Shown: piece by piece, positions 1-8,547 of the stretch
Layout of the letters: the number at the start of each line of letters is the position of its first letter
How positions within the stretch are numbered: the stretch's first letter is position 1
DNA from: CAZTTG01 sp964615935
GTDB taxonomy: Bacteria > Planctomycetota > UBA1135 > GCA-002686595
Assembly (NCBI GenBank): GCA_964615935.1
Contig: CAZTTG010000015.1
Span: 1 to 64,000, forward strand
Length of the DNA: 64,000 nt
Direction of reading: 5' to 3'
The notes under the pieces: model-generated
The model's database searches: none
Told to the model about the DNA's origin: nothing
The model's input: the letters and a program-made list of their open reading frames with translations, nothing else
Program-made: the position numbers and the translations under genes

Positions 1-64
1 CGTCTTGTGGCGGGGGGGGGTGGGTTTGTCTGTGGTCGCGCGTTTGTTTGCGCGCTCGAAGGCT

Positions 65-1351
65 CTAGCCGTCGGCCGCCTCCGGCGGCTGCGCTCCGAG
101 CTCCGCGTATCCTCCCCCCCGCTGCTTGGCCGCGTACATCGCCTGATCGGCCGCGTGCAGCAGCCCGTCGGGGTCCCCGGCGTCCCGGGGGAAGATGGCG
201 ATGCCGATGCTCGCGGGGGCGCCCTGCGCCCGGTCGCCGGCCTCGATCGGCTCGCGCAGCCGCTCCAGGATCTTGCGGCACACCACGGCGGCGTCCTCGC
301 TCCGCTTCAGCCCCGGCAGCAGCACGGTGAACTCGTCCCCCCCGATGCGGGCCACCGTGTCGCCCTCGCGCAGGCTCGCCCGCAGCCGCGCGGCCACCCC
401 CCTGAGGAGCGCGTCCCCGGCCCGGTGTCCCCGGGTGTCGTTGACCCGCTTGAAGTCGTCCAGATCCAGGTAGAGCAGGCCCAGGAGCCGCCCCTCGCGC
501 CGCGCGTGGGCCAGCTCCAGGCCCAGGCGGTCCCACAGCGACGCCCGGTTGGGCAGCCCCGTCAGCACGTCGCGGAAGGCGAGCCGCCGGATGGCGCTCT
601 CGTACTCCTGGCGCTCGGCCACGTCGCGGAAGACCAGCACCCGGCCCTGTGGCCGGCCCTCCTGGTCGCGGACGGGGGTCGAGCGGGCCTCCACCGGGTG
701 CTCCTCGCCCTGCCGCGCGCGCAGGAGCCGAGCCCCTCCGCCGATCGGGCTCGGGCCCTCCCGGGCGGCGCTGTCCGAGGCGGGGAAGTCATCTCCGCCC
801 AGCCGGAACACCTCCTCCAGGCTCCGGCCCAGCGCCTCCTCCCCCGTCCAGCCGGTCAGCTCCTCGGCCGCGGCGTTGAGGAATGACACCCGCCCCTCGT
901 CGTCGGTCGCGATCACCCCGTCGCCGATGCTCCCCAGGGTGGTCGCCAGGAGCTCGCGGCTGGCCTGCAGGCGCGCCTCGACCTCCATCCGGAACAGGCC
1001 CAGGTTGGCGGTGATCCAGATGGCGAACACGACCAGGGCCTCGTTCCCCAGGAGGATCGCCAGCCTCCGGCGCTCCGGGTCGACGTCTCCGATCGAGAGC
1101 GACCCCAGCAGGGCGCCCACGGCCAGCAGGGTGCAGCTCGCCGCCAGGCCCAGCACCAGGCGGCGCCCGCCCAGCCAGGGCCCCAGGAGGAGCGGGATGG
1201 TGTAGAAGACCCCCACCGCCACCTCGAGCTCCGGGTGAAGGAGATCGATGGCGAAGATGAGCAGGCAGACCGGTGCCAGCATCCAGAGCACCCTGCCGGT
1301 GCTGGGACGGCTGCGCTGCGAGCGAACCTCGATCTCCAACTCTCGGACCAT
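65..1351 (-). CDS. Membrane PAS-GGDEF diguanylate cyclase
   Basis: Probable diguanylate cyclase that makes c-di-GMP from two GTP at the inner membrane. The 428 aa protein begins with about four hydrophobic segments (roughly residues 20-125). A PAS-like domain follows (about 135-255), then a C-terminal GGDEF domain. The GGDEF signature is intact at about residues 337-341, and an RxxD sequence (REGD) lies exactly five residues before it, which matches the product-inhibition I-site. No EAL or HD-GYP domain is present, so synthesis rather than breakdown is expected. The start at 1351 is chosen because the hydrophobic region follows directly. A longer reading to 1516 adds an arginine-rich stretch and would run over the start of the divergent lipM. 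No clear ribosome binding site was seen. The gene is divergent from lipM with a 76 nt gap that must hold both promoters. Confidence 0.88.
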   Translation of the reverse strand: MVRELEIEVRSQRSRPSTGRVLWMLAPVCLLIFAIDLLHPELEVAVGVFYTIPLLLGPWLGGRRLVLGLAASCTLLAVGALLGSLSIGDVDPERRRLAILLGNEALVVFAIWITANLGLFRMEVEARLQASRELLATTLGSIGDGVIATDDEGRVSFLNAAAEELTGWTGEEALGRSLEEVFRLGGDDFPASDSAAREGPSPIGGGARLLRARQGEEHPVEARSTPVRDQEGRPQGRVLVFRDVAERQEYESAIRRLAFRDVLTGLPNRASLWDRLGLELAHARREGRLLGLLYLDLDDFKRVNDTRGHRAGDALLRGVAARLRASLREGDTVARIGGDEFTVLLPGLKRSEDAAVVCRKILERLREPIEAGDRAQGAPASIGIAIFPRDAGDPDGLLHAADQAMYAAKQRGGGYAELGAQPPEAADG

Positions 1352-1427
1352 CCGGACCCGACTTCCGGGGGGGAGAGGATACCGCTTTCCCGCCCGGCGA
1401 CTACGATTCCGGGCCAGCGGAGCGCGC

Positions 1428-2156
1428 ATGGACACCTGGCGTCTGATCCACACCTTCGAGGCCCCGGCTGCCTTCCACATGGGGCTCGACCAGGTGATGC
1501 TCGAGGAGGCCACCACGCCGCCGACCCTGCGCTTCTACACCTGGCGGCCCGCCGCCCTGAGCCTGGGGTACTTCCAGCGCCTCGCCGAGGTCGGCGCCGC
1601 GAGCCGCGCGGCGGCCGTCGTGCGCCGCGCGACCGGAGGCGGAGCCATCCACCACGCCGGCGAGCTGACCTTCAGCCTCGCCTGCGCGCAGGGCCTGGCG
1701 CCCTACCGCGGGGCCCTGGCGGACTCCTACCGCCGCGTCCACCGGGCGATCGCCGCGGCGCTCTCGGAGCTGGGAGTGCGGGCCGAGCTGCGCGGAGAGG
1801 GGGCGCTGGCCTCCGATCGACCGGGGACGGGGATGTGCTTCCACCACTCCACCGCCCTGGACCTCGCGTGGGACGGACGCAAGGGCGTGGGCTCCGCCCA
1901 GCGGCGCAAGGCCGGCCGGGTCCTGCACCACGGCTCGATCAAGATCGCCGCCGATCCCCTCGAGCCGGGCGTCGCCCGGCTGGACGCCTACCGGGCCGGT
2001 CTGGAGCCGGAGGAGCTCGCCGGGCTCCTGTGCGAGGGCTTCCAGCGGGAGCTGGGGCTGGTCCTGGAGGAGGCCGAGCTCTCCGAGGTCGAGCGGGAGC
2101 GCGCCCGGGAGCGGGGGGCGCACTTCGAGAGCCCCGCCTTCGTCGGCCGGCGTTGA
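1428..2156 (+). CDS. lipM: Octanoyltransferase, LipM-type
   Basis: Probable octanoyl-[ACP]:protein N-octanoyltransferase, which moves octanoyl from ACP to GcvH or E2 domains in lipoate assembly. The protein has 242 aa and a single BPL/LplA/LipB fold. The RRATGGG motif is at about residues 66-72. Cys137 (context GMCFHH) aligns with the catalytic cysteine of LipM. It is followed by a GSAQRR block and HHGSI, both typical of LipM/LipL rather than ATP-dependent LplA. The ATG at 1428 gives the expected family length; upstream in-frame codons translate to low-complexity arginine-rich sequence. LplA-like ligase activity is the main alternative, but the cysteine and the lack of a C-terminal accessory domain favour LipM. 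Confidence 0.85.
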   Translation: MDTWRLIHTFEAPAAFHMGLDQVMLEEATTPPTLRFYTWRPAALSLGYFQRLAEVGAASRAAAVVRRATGGGAIHHAGELTFSLACAQGLAPYRGALADSYRRVHRAIAAALSELGVRAELRGEGALASDRPGTGMCFHHSTALDLAWDGRKGVGSAQRRKAGRVLHHGSIKIAADPLEPGVARLDAYRAGLEPEELAGLLCEGFQRELGLVLEEAELSEVERERARERGAHFESPAFVGRR

Positions 2157-2198
2157 CCCCCTGCCGGTGATGCGGCCGCCGGGCCGTGATCGAGCTGG

Positions 2199-2270
2199 TT
2201 ACCCCGCCAGGACTCGAACCTGAAATATCTGGACCAAAACCAGAAGTGTTGCCAATTACACCACGGGGTA
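2199..2270 (-). tRNA. tRNA-Gln (anticodon TTG)
   Basis: On the minus strand this folds as a standard cloverleaf. The acceptor stem is TACCCCG/CGGGGTA. The anticodon stem is TCTGG/CCAGA around the loop TTTTGGT, giving anticodon TTG. The T-arm contains GGTTCGAGTCC. The discriminator base is A and the CCA end is not fully encoded. The length is 72 nt. It lies just downstream of cinA on the same strand. Confidence 0.95.
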
Positions 2271-2272
2271 AT

Positions 2273-2294
2273 CGGCCGAGAAGCTACTCGGCCG
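2273..2294. terminator. Stem-loop between cinA and tRNA-Gln
   Basis: A perfect 8-bp inverted repeat (CGGCCGAG / CTCGGCCG) with a 6-nt loop sits between the cinA stop and the tRNA 5' end. There is no T-run, so it could be a Rho-assisted terminator for cinA or a processing signal ahead of the tRNA. Confidence 0.45.
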
Positions 2295-2305
2295 GGCCCC
2301 GGTGG

Positions 2306-3598
2306 TCAATCGCCGGTAGGGAGGTTCCTGCGCAGGAGGTCGAGGGCGGTGTTGGTCGCGCAGCGGCGCACGTACTCGCGGCCCCCCGCGGAGAAGCGGC
2401 GCTCCAGGGTGCTGAGCTCGCCGTCCCGGCACAGGCCGAAGCAGACCAGGCCGACCGGCTTCTCGGGGCTCCCCCCGTCCGGCCCGGCGATGCCGGTGGT
2501 CGAGACCGCCACGCGGGCGCCGCTCCTCTCCGCGGCCCCGGCGGCCATCTGGGCGGCGACCTCGGCCGAGACCGCGCCGTGCGCGGCGAGCGCTGCGGGG
2601 TCGACGCCCAGGCGCTCCACCTTGGCCCGGTTCCCGTAGGTCACCCAGCCCTCGAGGAAGACCTCGCTGATGCCGGGGACCCCCACCAGGCGAGCGGCCA
2701 CCATCCCCCCGGTGCAGGACTCGGCGGTGGCCACCGTCAGGCCCCGCTCCCGGAGCGCGTCCCCCACCACCCGCGCCAGGTCGGCCTGCGACTCGCCCAC
2801 CCCGTAGAGGTCCGGGCCGAGGCGAGCCGCCAGCTCCGCGGAGCGCTCCTCCAGCATCGCGCCGGCGGCCTCCTGGCTTCCGGCGCGGGCCCGCAGGCTC
2901 ACCGTGAGGATGCCCTCGCCGGCGCACACCCCCATGCGGGGGTTGGCGTCGCGGGCCATCCAGTTTCCGGCGCGCTCGGCGAAGCCGCTCTCGGTGATCC
3001 CGATCAGGTGCAGCTCGCGCGCCAGCACCACCTCGCCCCGGCCGCAGGTCCGCTCGAGCCAGGGGATCAGCTCGCCCTCGAGCATGGGCCGCATCTCGTG
3101 GGGCGGCCCGGGCAGGCAGGCCAGCATGCCGCCCTCGATCCAGACCCGGAAGCCGTCGGCCGTGCCGCGCGAGTTGGGCATGCGCTGCGCCCCGGCCGGG
3201 AAGAGGGTCTGGCGCAGGTTGGCCGGCGGCATCTCGCGACCCCGCGTCCGCCAGAACCGCCTCAGCCGCTCCTCCACCTCGGGATCGGCCAGCAGGGGCA
3301 CGCCGGCGGCCTCGGCCGCGGCGGCCCGGGTGACGTCGTCCCGCGTCGGCCCCAGGCCCCCGGTGGCCACCACGATCGGCCAGGTCGAGCACAGCTCGTA
3401 GAGCAGGCGGGCCAGCGGCTCCCGCCGGTCCCCCGCCGCGACGATGCGCTCGACCTCGATGCCCAGCCCGAAGAGCGCCTCGGCGATGGCGGACGAGTTG
3501 GCGTCCACCACCGCCCCGCCGATCAGCTCGTCGCCGATGGCGACCACCGCCGCTCGTCGCGCGTCATCTAGGGTGCCGTCCCGGTGATACGTGTGCAT
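2306..3598 (-). CDS. cinA: CinA family protein: molybdopterin-binding fold plus NMN-deamidase domain
   Basis: CinA family protein of 430 aa. The N-terminal MoaB/MogA-like domain (about 1-175) begins with AIGDEL and contains TGGLGPTRDD. The C-terminal CinA domain (about 265-425) contains ATAESCTGG and STTGIAGPDGG, the signature of nicotinamide-nucleotide amidohydrolases, which recycle NMN to NaMN. The two-domain form is also linked to ADP-ribose pyrophosphatase activity in some homologues. The ATG at 3598 is chosen because AVVAIGDEL should lie near the N-terminus. The coding sequence's first 31 bases lie inside the left arm of the palindromic element at 3568-3735. A longer reading to 3712 would translate that element and is rejected. 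Confidence 0.93.
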   Translation of the reverse strand: MHTYHRDGTLDDARRAAVVAIGDELIGGAVVDANSSAIAEALFGLGIEVERIVAAGDRREPLARLLYELCSTWPIVVATGGLGPTRDDVTRAAAAEAAGVPLLADPEVEERLRRFWRTRGREMPPANLRQTLFPAGAQRMPNSRGTADGFRVWIEGGMLACLPGPPHEMRPMLEGELIPWLERTCGRGEVVLARELHLIGITESGFAERAGNWMARDANPRMGVCAGEGILTVSLRARAGSQEAAGAMLEERSAELAARLGPDLYGVGESQADLARVVGDALRERGLTVATAESCTGGMVAARLVGVPGISEVFLEGWVTYGNRAKVERLGVDPAALAAHGAVSAEVAAQMAAGAAERSGARVAVSTTGIAGPDGGSPEKPVGLVCFGLCRDGELSTLERRFSAGGREYVRRCATNTALDLLRRNLPTGD

Positions 3599-3735
3599 AG
3601 ATCGCGTTCCTGGGGGTTCCTGGCAAGGCGCAGCGACGACGCGTATTCGTGGGTAATACTCGGAGGAGCTGCAACGCCGCCAGGGGCCGCCAGGGAGGCG
3701 AGATGTGTGCACGTATCACCGGGACGGCACCCTAG
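3568..3735. repeat. Palindromic element, copy 1 (shared core, locus-specific arms)
   Basis: A 168-nt hairpin-forming element. The outermost arms are a perfect 25-bp inverted repeat (3568-3592 with 3711-3735). Pairing continues inward with several G.T wobbles to a core at about 3621-3683. The core starts TGGCAAGGCG and ends CAACGCCGCCA. Within it GCAGC pairs with GCTGC, and GTATT pairs with AATAC at the tip. The core is shared with the element at 24264-24425 but the arms are unrelated. The left arm includes the first codons of cinA, so the right arm looks like an inverted copy of the cinA 5' end. It fills most of the cinA-tatC gap. Confidence 0.85.
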
Positions 3736-3744
3736 CATGGCGCA

Positions 3745-4644
3745 TCAGGCCAGGGTCTCCTCCGCGGCCTCCTTGGCTTGCTTCTCCGCGAAGCGGGAGC
3801 TGTACAGCCCCAGCTCGTAGAGCAGGACCATGGGCACGGCCATCATGAACTGCGTGACCGGGTCGGGGGGGGTCAGCATGGCCGCGACGATGAAGGCGGC
3901 CACCACGAAGTGCGCCCGGTACTTCGCGAAGCTCGAGCGCTGGATCAGGTCCATGCGCACCAGGGCGTGCATCAGGATCGGGAGCTGGAAGACCGCCCCC
4001 AGGGCCAGGGTCAGGGTGGTGAAGACCTGGAGGTACTCCGAGAGCTTGGGCGTGAAGGAGGCGAACTCGGCGTGGAAGGCCCGGGTGAGGAAGTAAAAGC
4101 CCCAGGGCATGAGCACGAAGTAGCCGAAGAGCACCCCGGACGCGAAGAGCAGCACGCTGAAGGGGAAGTAGCGCAGGACCGTCTTGCGCTCCTTCTTGTA
4201 CAGACCGGCGGCCACGAACTGCCACATCTGCCACAGTAGGATGGGCGAGCCGATGGCGATGCCGGTGTAGAGGGAGATCTTGAGGGCGAAGATGAAGCCC
4301 TCCCCCACCGCGGTGAAGATGGGCCGGGCGTCGGGGATGAGCGGCGGCTGGAGGCGCTTCTCGCCGTCGGGCCCGTCGGGGCGGAAGTAGCGCTCCCGCG
4401 GGATGGCGGGGTCCTCCTCCAGCTTCTTCTCGTAGTACTCGACCGTGTCCTCGACCCGCTTCTCGAGGGCGAACTGCAGCGGGCTGAGGAAGACCACGGC
4501 GACCTCCTCGTAGAAGAACCAGGCCGCGAGGAAGGCCACCACCACGCCGGCCAGGCCCCTGACCAGCCGCTTGCGCAGCTCGTCGAGGTGATCCCCGAGC
4601 GACATGCGCGACTCGGCCAGCTCTTCTTCCGGTTGCTCTTCCAT
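3745..4644 (-). CDS. tatC: Sec-independent translocase subunit TatC
   Basis: Core receptor subunit of the twin-arginine translocase in the inner membrane, which exports folded proteins. The protein has 299 aa and starts with the typical cytoplasmic segment containing HLDELRKRL (about residues 18-26). Several transmembrane helices follow, with the conserved LLWQMWQF and LTPPDP regions. It is longer than the usual 240-260 aa because of a charged insert of about 40 residues (about 65-105) in the first periplasmic loop. Such inserts occur in planctomycete-type TatC proteins. No tatA/B gene was seen in the window. Confidence 0.95.
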   Translation of the reverse strand: MEEQPEEELAESRMSLGDHLDELRKRLVRGLAGVVVAFLAAWFFYEEVAVVFLSPLQFALEKRVEDTVEYYEKKLEEDPAIPRERYFRPDGPDGEKRLQPPLIPDARPIFTAVGEGFIFALKISLYTGIAIGSPILLWQMWQFVAAGLYKKERKTVLRYFPFSVLLFASGVLFGYFVLMPWGFYFLTRAFHAEFASFTPKLSEYLQVFTTLTLALGAVFQLPILMHALVRMDLIQRSSFAKYRAHFVVAAFIVAAMLTPPDPVTQFMMAVPMVLLYELGLYSSRFAEKQAKEAAEETLA

Positions 4645-4656
4645 GGCCCCAAATCC

Positions 4657-4691
4657 GAGGCGGGCGGGGGCCGATGGCCTCCGCCCGCCTC
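4657..4691. terminator. Strong GC hairpin between the coiled-coil gene and tatC
   Basis: An 11-bp stem (GAGGCGGGCGG / CCGCCCGCCTC) encloses an inner GGCC/GGCC pairing. It lies downstream of the minus-strand gene at 4777-6030 and just before the tatC start. There is only a short T-tract on one side, so it may act as a Rho-independent terminator with a weak U-tract or as a Rho-pause hairpin. Confidence 0.5.
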
Positions 4692-4776
4692 AGTTTACGG
4701 CGCGCCGGTGGGCGCTGCCACCGGCCGACCGGGCTCCGCGGCGGGTCTCATCGACGTCCCACCCGCGGATGCGCGC

Positions 4777-6030
4777 TCAGAACTTGAAGTACGCCCGGAT
4801 GTCCTTCAGCGGGACGATGGAGACCCCGCCCATGGCTTCGGCGTCCTTGTAGACGGCCAGCTCGGAGGCCGGCATCGGGTCCTCGAGGGGCTCGCCCGTC
4901 TCCGGATCGCGGTACAGCTCGGAGCCGACGATGAGGAAGTCGGTGAGCTCGTCGAGCTGCTCCTGGACGGTGATGTTCATGGTGGTCAGGAGCTGGCCCA
5001 GCTCGTTGACGTTGAACTGGCCCGAGAAGCGTCCCGCCAGCACCGCGTGGCGCCCGCCCTTGGGATCGTAGAGCGGGTTGAACACCAGGTCCCCGGTCAC
5101 CACCGGGTCGAAGCGGTCGGCCTGGTTGGTGATCAGGATCTGGGCCATGTTCGCCTCGACCTGCGCGACCTCGGCCCAGCCCTTGACGCGGTCGCTGCCG
5201 GGAGTGCCCGAGACGATCGTGAAGCGCGTCCCGGCGGCCAGCCGCTGGTTCGCGCCGATGTCGATCCAGCCCAGGTCGACGTCCTCGGAGACCTCCAGCA
5301 CCTTGCCGTCGGCCATGTTGGGGGCCTTCTCGAAGACCGCCAGCTTGCGGCCCTGGGCGTCCATGCGCGTCTTGGCGGTCTGCAGCGCGTTGCGGAAGCC
5401 GCGCTTGCTGTCGTCGAATTCGGCCGCCTGCTGGCGCTTCTCGGCATCCAGCTCGTTGTTGCGGGCGCGCAGGTCGGCCACCTGGGCCTCGAGCTCGCTC
5501 TGCCTCTCCTGGGCCGCCGACCGCTCGTCCGCGAGCTCGCGGCGAAGGTCCTGGTTCTCGCCGTCCTTGGTGGTCAGCGCGCTCCGGAGCGCCTCCTCGG
5601 AGCTGGCTTTCTCCGTCTCGACCGCCTGGACCCTCTGCCTCAGCGCGGCGACCTCGCGCACCAGGGTGTTGTGGTCCTGGCGCACCTGGGGCAGGAGGTC
5701 CTCGACGGTCGTGACGTCCTCCTTGAGCCCGAAGGTCTCGACGGTCTCCTCCACGGCGCCCTGAATGGCCGCGGGATCGGCCTCCGGAACCGGTGCCTGG
5801 TCGTCGTACCACCCGATGGCGCGCGACAGGGCCGAGTGCTTGGAGACCGTCTCCTGCAGGTTGTTCTGGGCGTTGGTCTGCTCGGTGACGGCGACATCGA
5901 GCTGCTCTTGGGCGTCCGCTTGGTCGGTGTAGGCCACCACCGCCAGGCCGAAGGCCACGAAGAACAGGACCACCATGGTGATCATCCAGACGACGCTGAT
6001 CCGCGCGGCACCTCGCTGGGGACTCTTCAT
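4777..6030 (-). CDS. Single-pass membrane protein with long coiled coil, function unknown
   Basis: Not recognised. The 417 aa protein starts at an ATG with AAGGA about 9 nt upstream. Residues 12-34 form one transmembrane segment, with a short positively charged cytoplasmic tail. Residues of about 40-230 are a long charged coiled coil rich in E, Q, R and A. A globular C-terminal region follows (about 235-417) with alternating hydrophobic stretches such as RFTIVSG and DLVFNPLY. The topology resembles an anchored periplasmic coiled-coil protein. It could belong to cell-envelope or division scaffolds of Planctomycetota, but no motif supports a specific job. It is flanked by tatC downstream and divergent from coaE. 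Confidence 0.8.
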   Translation of the reverse strand: MKSPQRGAARISVVWMITMVVLFFVAFGLAVVAYTDQADAQEQLDVAVTEQTNAQNNLQETVSKHSALSRAIGWYDDQAPVPEADPAAIQGAVEETVETFGLKEDVTTVEDLLPQVRQDHNTLVREVAALRQRVQAVETEKASSEEALRSALTTKDGENQDLRRELADERSAAQERQSELEAQVADLRARNNELDAEKRQQAAEFDDSKRGFRNALQTAKTRMDAQGRKLAVFEKAPNMADGKVLEVSEDVDLGWIDIGANQRLAAGTRFTIVSGTPGSDRVKGWAEVAQVEANMAQILITNQADRFDPVVTGDLVFNPLYDPKGGRHAVLAGRFSGQFNVNELGQLLTTMNITVQEQLDELTDFLIVGSELYRDPETGEPLEDPMPASELAVYKDAEAMGGVSIVPLKDIRAYFKF

Positions 6031-6405
6031 GCGACGATCCTTGGGAGTGAATCCGCGGCACCTCGGAGAGGGGGGGGTGGCGCGGGAGAGAGGAAGCGAT
6101 TCAGGGAGCTGGGGATCCGGGCCCCTTGCTTCCCGTCGAAACGAGCGCATGGTGATACCGCAGAGCCGGGCCCCCGCCAAGTGGATTTGTGGTCTCAGCG
6201 GCCCCGGAGCGGCTCCGGGCCCACTCCGGCCGCCCTTGACGCGGGCGCTCCTCCTCCTTAAACGGGGTCCTCCCGGATCCGACGGCGGGCTGGCGCCCGG
6301 GCCACGGCGGCCTGGATCCGGGGTACCTCCCCTCGGCGCCGGGGTTTCGCTCCATCCGGGGCCTCCGGGCCCTCTCCGCGGGATCCCCGGCCGCCCCCTC
6401 CACCC
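6031..6405. other. 375-nt divergent intergenic region
   Basis: Non-coding gap between the coiled-coil gene (minus) and coaE (plus). It holds a GC-rich imperfect inverted repeat around 6200-6223 (GGCCCCGGAGC / GGCTCCGGGCC) and one possible plus-strand promoter. Reading frames through it translate only to proline- and arginine-rich sequence. Confidence 0.6.
6236..6264 (+). promoter_or_regulatory. Possible sigma-70-type promoter for coaE-rho
   Basis: TTGACG at 6236-6241, then a 17-nt spacer, then TAAACG at 6259-6264. The -35 match is good (5/6) and the -10 match is weak (3/6). It lies about 140 nt upstream of coaE and points toward it. Confidence 0.3.
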
Positions 6406-7041
6406 TTGCACGACCCCGAAAGCCCCGATCGCCGGACCGCGGTCCTGGGCGTCCTGGGGGGCGTCGCCTCGGGCAAATCCCTCGTGGCACGCCTCCTGGC
6501 GGGCCCCGGAGGCCGCGTCCTGGACGCCGACCAGATCGCCCGGGAGGTTCTCGAGAGCCCCGAGGGGGTGGCCCGCCTCCGGGAGAGCTTCGGGGAGGGG
6601 GTCCTGGACGCGGAGGGCCGGCCGGACCGCGAGGCCCTGGCCCGGAGGGTCTTCGGGCGGCCCGCGGAGCGAGCCCGGCTCGAGGACTGGATTCATCCCG
6701 AGGTTCGGGCCAGGATATGGGCCGGCCTGGAGCGGGCCCGACGCGAGGGCGTCGGTCGTGTCGTGCTCGACGTGCCGCTGCTCCTGGAGAAGGATCGGGA
6801 GAGCGGATTCGCCGCAGCCTGCGACATCCTGATCTTCGTCGACTCCGATCCCATCGACCGCGGCCGGCGAGCCGAGGCCCAGCGCCGGTGGGAGCCCGGG
6901 GAGGTCGAGCGCCGCGAGGCGGATCAGCTTTCCCTGGAAGAAAAACGGGCGCAGGCCGATTGCGTCATCCAGAACCGAGGCACACCCCAAGAGCTGGACC
7001 GGGCCGTGCAGTCCCTGCTCGAAAAGCTGGGGCTCGACTGA
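6406..7041 (+). CDS. coaE: Dephospho-CoA kinase
   Basis: Catalyses the last step of coenzyme A synthesis, ATP-dependent phosphorylation of dephospho-CoA, in the cytoplasm. The 211 aa protein has a P-loop GGVASGKS at residues 18-25, a DADQIAREV segment after it, and the DVPLLLEK block of the CoA-binding/lid region, as in CoaE (about 200 aa). The best start is TTG at 6406; no ATG or GTG gives a better N-terminus. It sits 66 nt before rho, so the two are probably co-transcribed. Confidence 0.9.
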   Translation: MHDPESPDRRTAVLGVLGGVASGKSLVARLLAGPGGRVLDADQIAREVLESPEGVARLRESFGEGVLDAEGRPDREALARRVFGRPAERARLEDWIHPEVRARIWAGLERARREGVGRVVLDVPLLLEKDRESGFAAACDILIFVDSDPIDRGRRAEAQRRWEPGEVERREADQLSLEEKRAQADCVIQNRGTPQELDRAVQSLLEKLGLD

Positions 7042-7107
7042 GCCGCCGGCTCCCCTGCTTCCCTCCCCGTCGAGCGGGCGGGAGGCCCTTACACACCTGA
7101 GATCGCG

Positions 7108-8541
7108 ATGGCCAAGAACGTGAAGGCGCGCCCCAAGTGGCGCGCGAAGAGCAGGCGCAGCTACCAGCCCGGCCCCACCAGCGAGGTGTGGATCGACTAC
7201 GACAAGCTCCCCCGGGATCTCGATGAGGCCCAGCTCAAGGAGCTCTGGGACTCGCTGCCGAAGAAGCGCGCCAAGCCCAAGCCGGTCAAGCACGCCGCGC
7301 TCCAGGAGATGAACCTGGCCGAGCTGCACGAGCTCGCCGTCAAGGAGAAGGTCGAGGGTATCGACGGGCGCAAGCGCGAGGACGCCATCTGGTCGATCAC
7401 CCGGCGCCGCATCGAGAGCCGGGTGCCCGTCGTCGCCGAGGGCTGCCTGTCGATCAACGGCGACGGCCACGCCTTCCTGCGCTCGGCCAGCTACGGCTAC
7501 CTGCCCTGCGCCGACGACGTCTTCGTCCCCCCCTCGATGCTCAAGGAGTGGGGCCTGCGGCCGGGCATGACCCTGCGCGGCACGCTGCGGCCGCCCCTGG
7601 ACGGAGAGCGCTATTTCGGGCTGGGGGCCCTGGATACGGTCGACTTCCACGACCCCGCCGAGGTCTCGACGCGCGCTCCCTTCAAGGAGCTGACGCCCCT
7701 CTACCCCGATGAGCGCGTCATCCTCGAGGGCACCGAGGAGAACCCCCTGGAGATGCGCATCGTCGACCTGATCACCCCCATCGGCCGCGGGCAGCGCGGG
7801 CTGATCACCTCGCCGCCGCGCACCGGCAAGACGGTGCTCCTGCAGATGCTGGCGAAGTCGATCGTCAAGAACGCCCCCGACGCGCACCTGATCATCCTGT
7901 TGATCGACGAGCGGCCGGAGGAGGTCACCGACTTCGAGCGCAGCCTCCCCGAGGGCAGCCGCGAGGTGGTCAGCTCGACCTTCGACGAGCCCGCCTGGCG
8001 CCACATCCAGGTGGCCGACATGGTCATCCAGAAGGCCAAGTCGCTGGTCGAGGCGGGCGAGGACGTGGTCATCCTGCTGGACTCGATCACCCGCCTGGCG
8101 CGGGCCTGCAACCTGGAGGCTCCCTCCAACGGCAAGCTGCTCTCGGGGGGCATCGAGGCCAGCGCCCTGCAGTTCCCCAAGCGCTTCTTCGGCGCCGCGC
8201 GCAACATGGAGGACGGGGGCTCCCTGACCATCCTGGGCACGGCGCTCATCGAGACCGGCTCGAAGATGGACGAGGTCATCTTCGAGGAGTTCAAGGGCAC
8301 CGGCAACATGGAGCTGGTGCTGGAGCGGCGCCTCTCCGATCGCCGCATCTTCCCCGCCATCGACATCAACCGCTCGGGCACGCGCAAGGAGGAGCTGCTC
8401 TTCACCGAGGAGGAGCTGCCGCGCATCTGGATGCTGCGCAAGGTGCTCAACGAGCTCGATCCGGTGGAGGCCATGGAGATGCTGATCCAGAAGATGCGCA
8501 AGACGCAGGTCAACGCCGAGTTCCTCATGACCATCGGGTAG
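7108..8541 (+). CDS. rho: Transcription termination factor Rho
   Basis: Hexameric RNA-dependent ATPase that releases nascent transcripts. The 477 aa protein has a basic N-terminal extension (about 1-55), then the Rho N-terminal and cold-shock RNA-binding domains (about 65-190), then the RecA-type ATPase domain. The P-loop SPPRTGKT is at residues 235-242. [23 protein letters not shown] and the R-loop region GTGNMEL are conserved. The C-terminus NAEFLMTIG is complete. Rho's presence fits the scarcity of T-rich intrinsic terminators here. It is followed after only 6 nt by a glycosyltransferase gene. Confidence 0.97.
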   Translation: MAKNVKARPKWRAKSRRSYQPGPTSEVWIDYDKLPRDLDEAQLKELWDSLPKKRAKPKPVKHAALQEMNLAELHELAVKEKVEGIDGRKREDAIWSITRRRIESRVPVVAEGCLSINGDGHAFLRSASYGYLPCADDVFVPPSMLKEWGLRPGMTLRGTLRPPLDGERYFGLGALDTVDFHDPAEVSTRAPFKELTPLYPDERVILEGTEENPLEMRIVDLITPIGRGQRGLITSPPRTGKTVLLQMLAKSIVKNAPDAHLIILLIDERPEEVTDFERSLPEGSREVVSSTFDEPAWRHIQVADMVIQKAKSLVEAGEDVVILLDSITRLARACNLEAPSNGKLLSGGIEASALQFPKRFFGAARNMEDGGSLTILGTALIETGSKMDEVIFEEFKGTGNMELVLERRLSDRRIFPAIDINRSGTRKEELLFTEEELPRIWMLRKVLNELDPVEAMEMLIQKMRKTQVNAEFLMTIG

Positions 8542-8547
8542 CCCCGC

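Noticed and set aside
3599..3712. N-terminal extension of cinA to 3712
   Set aside because: It would translate the palindromic element. The CinA fold starts directly after the ATG at 3598.
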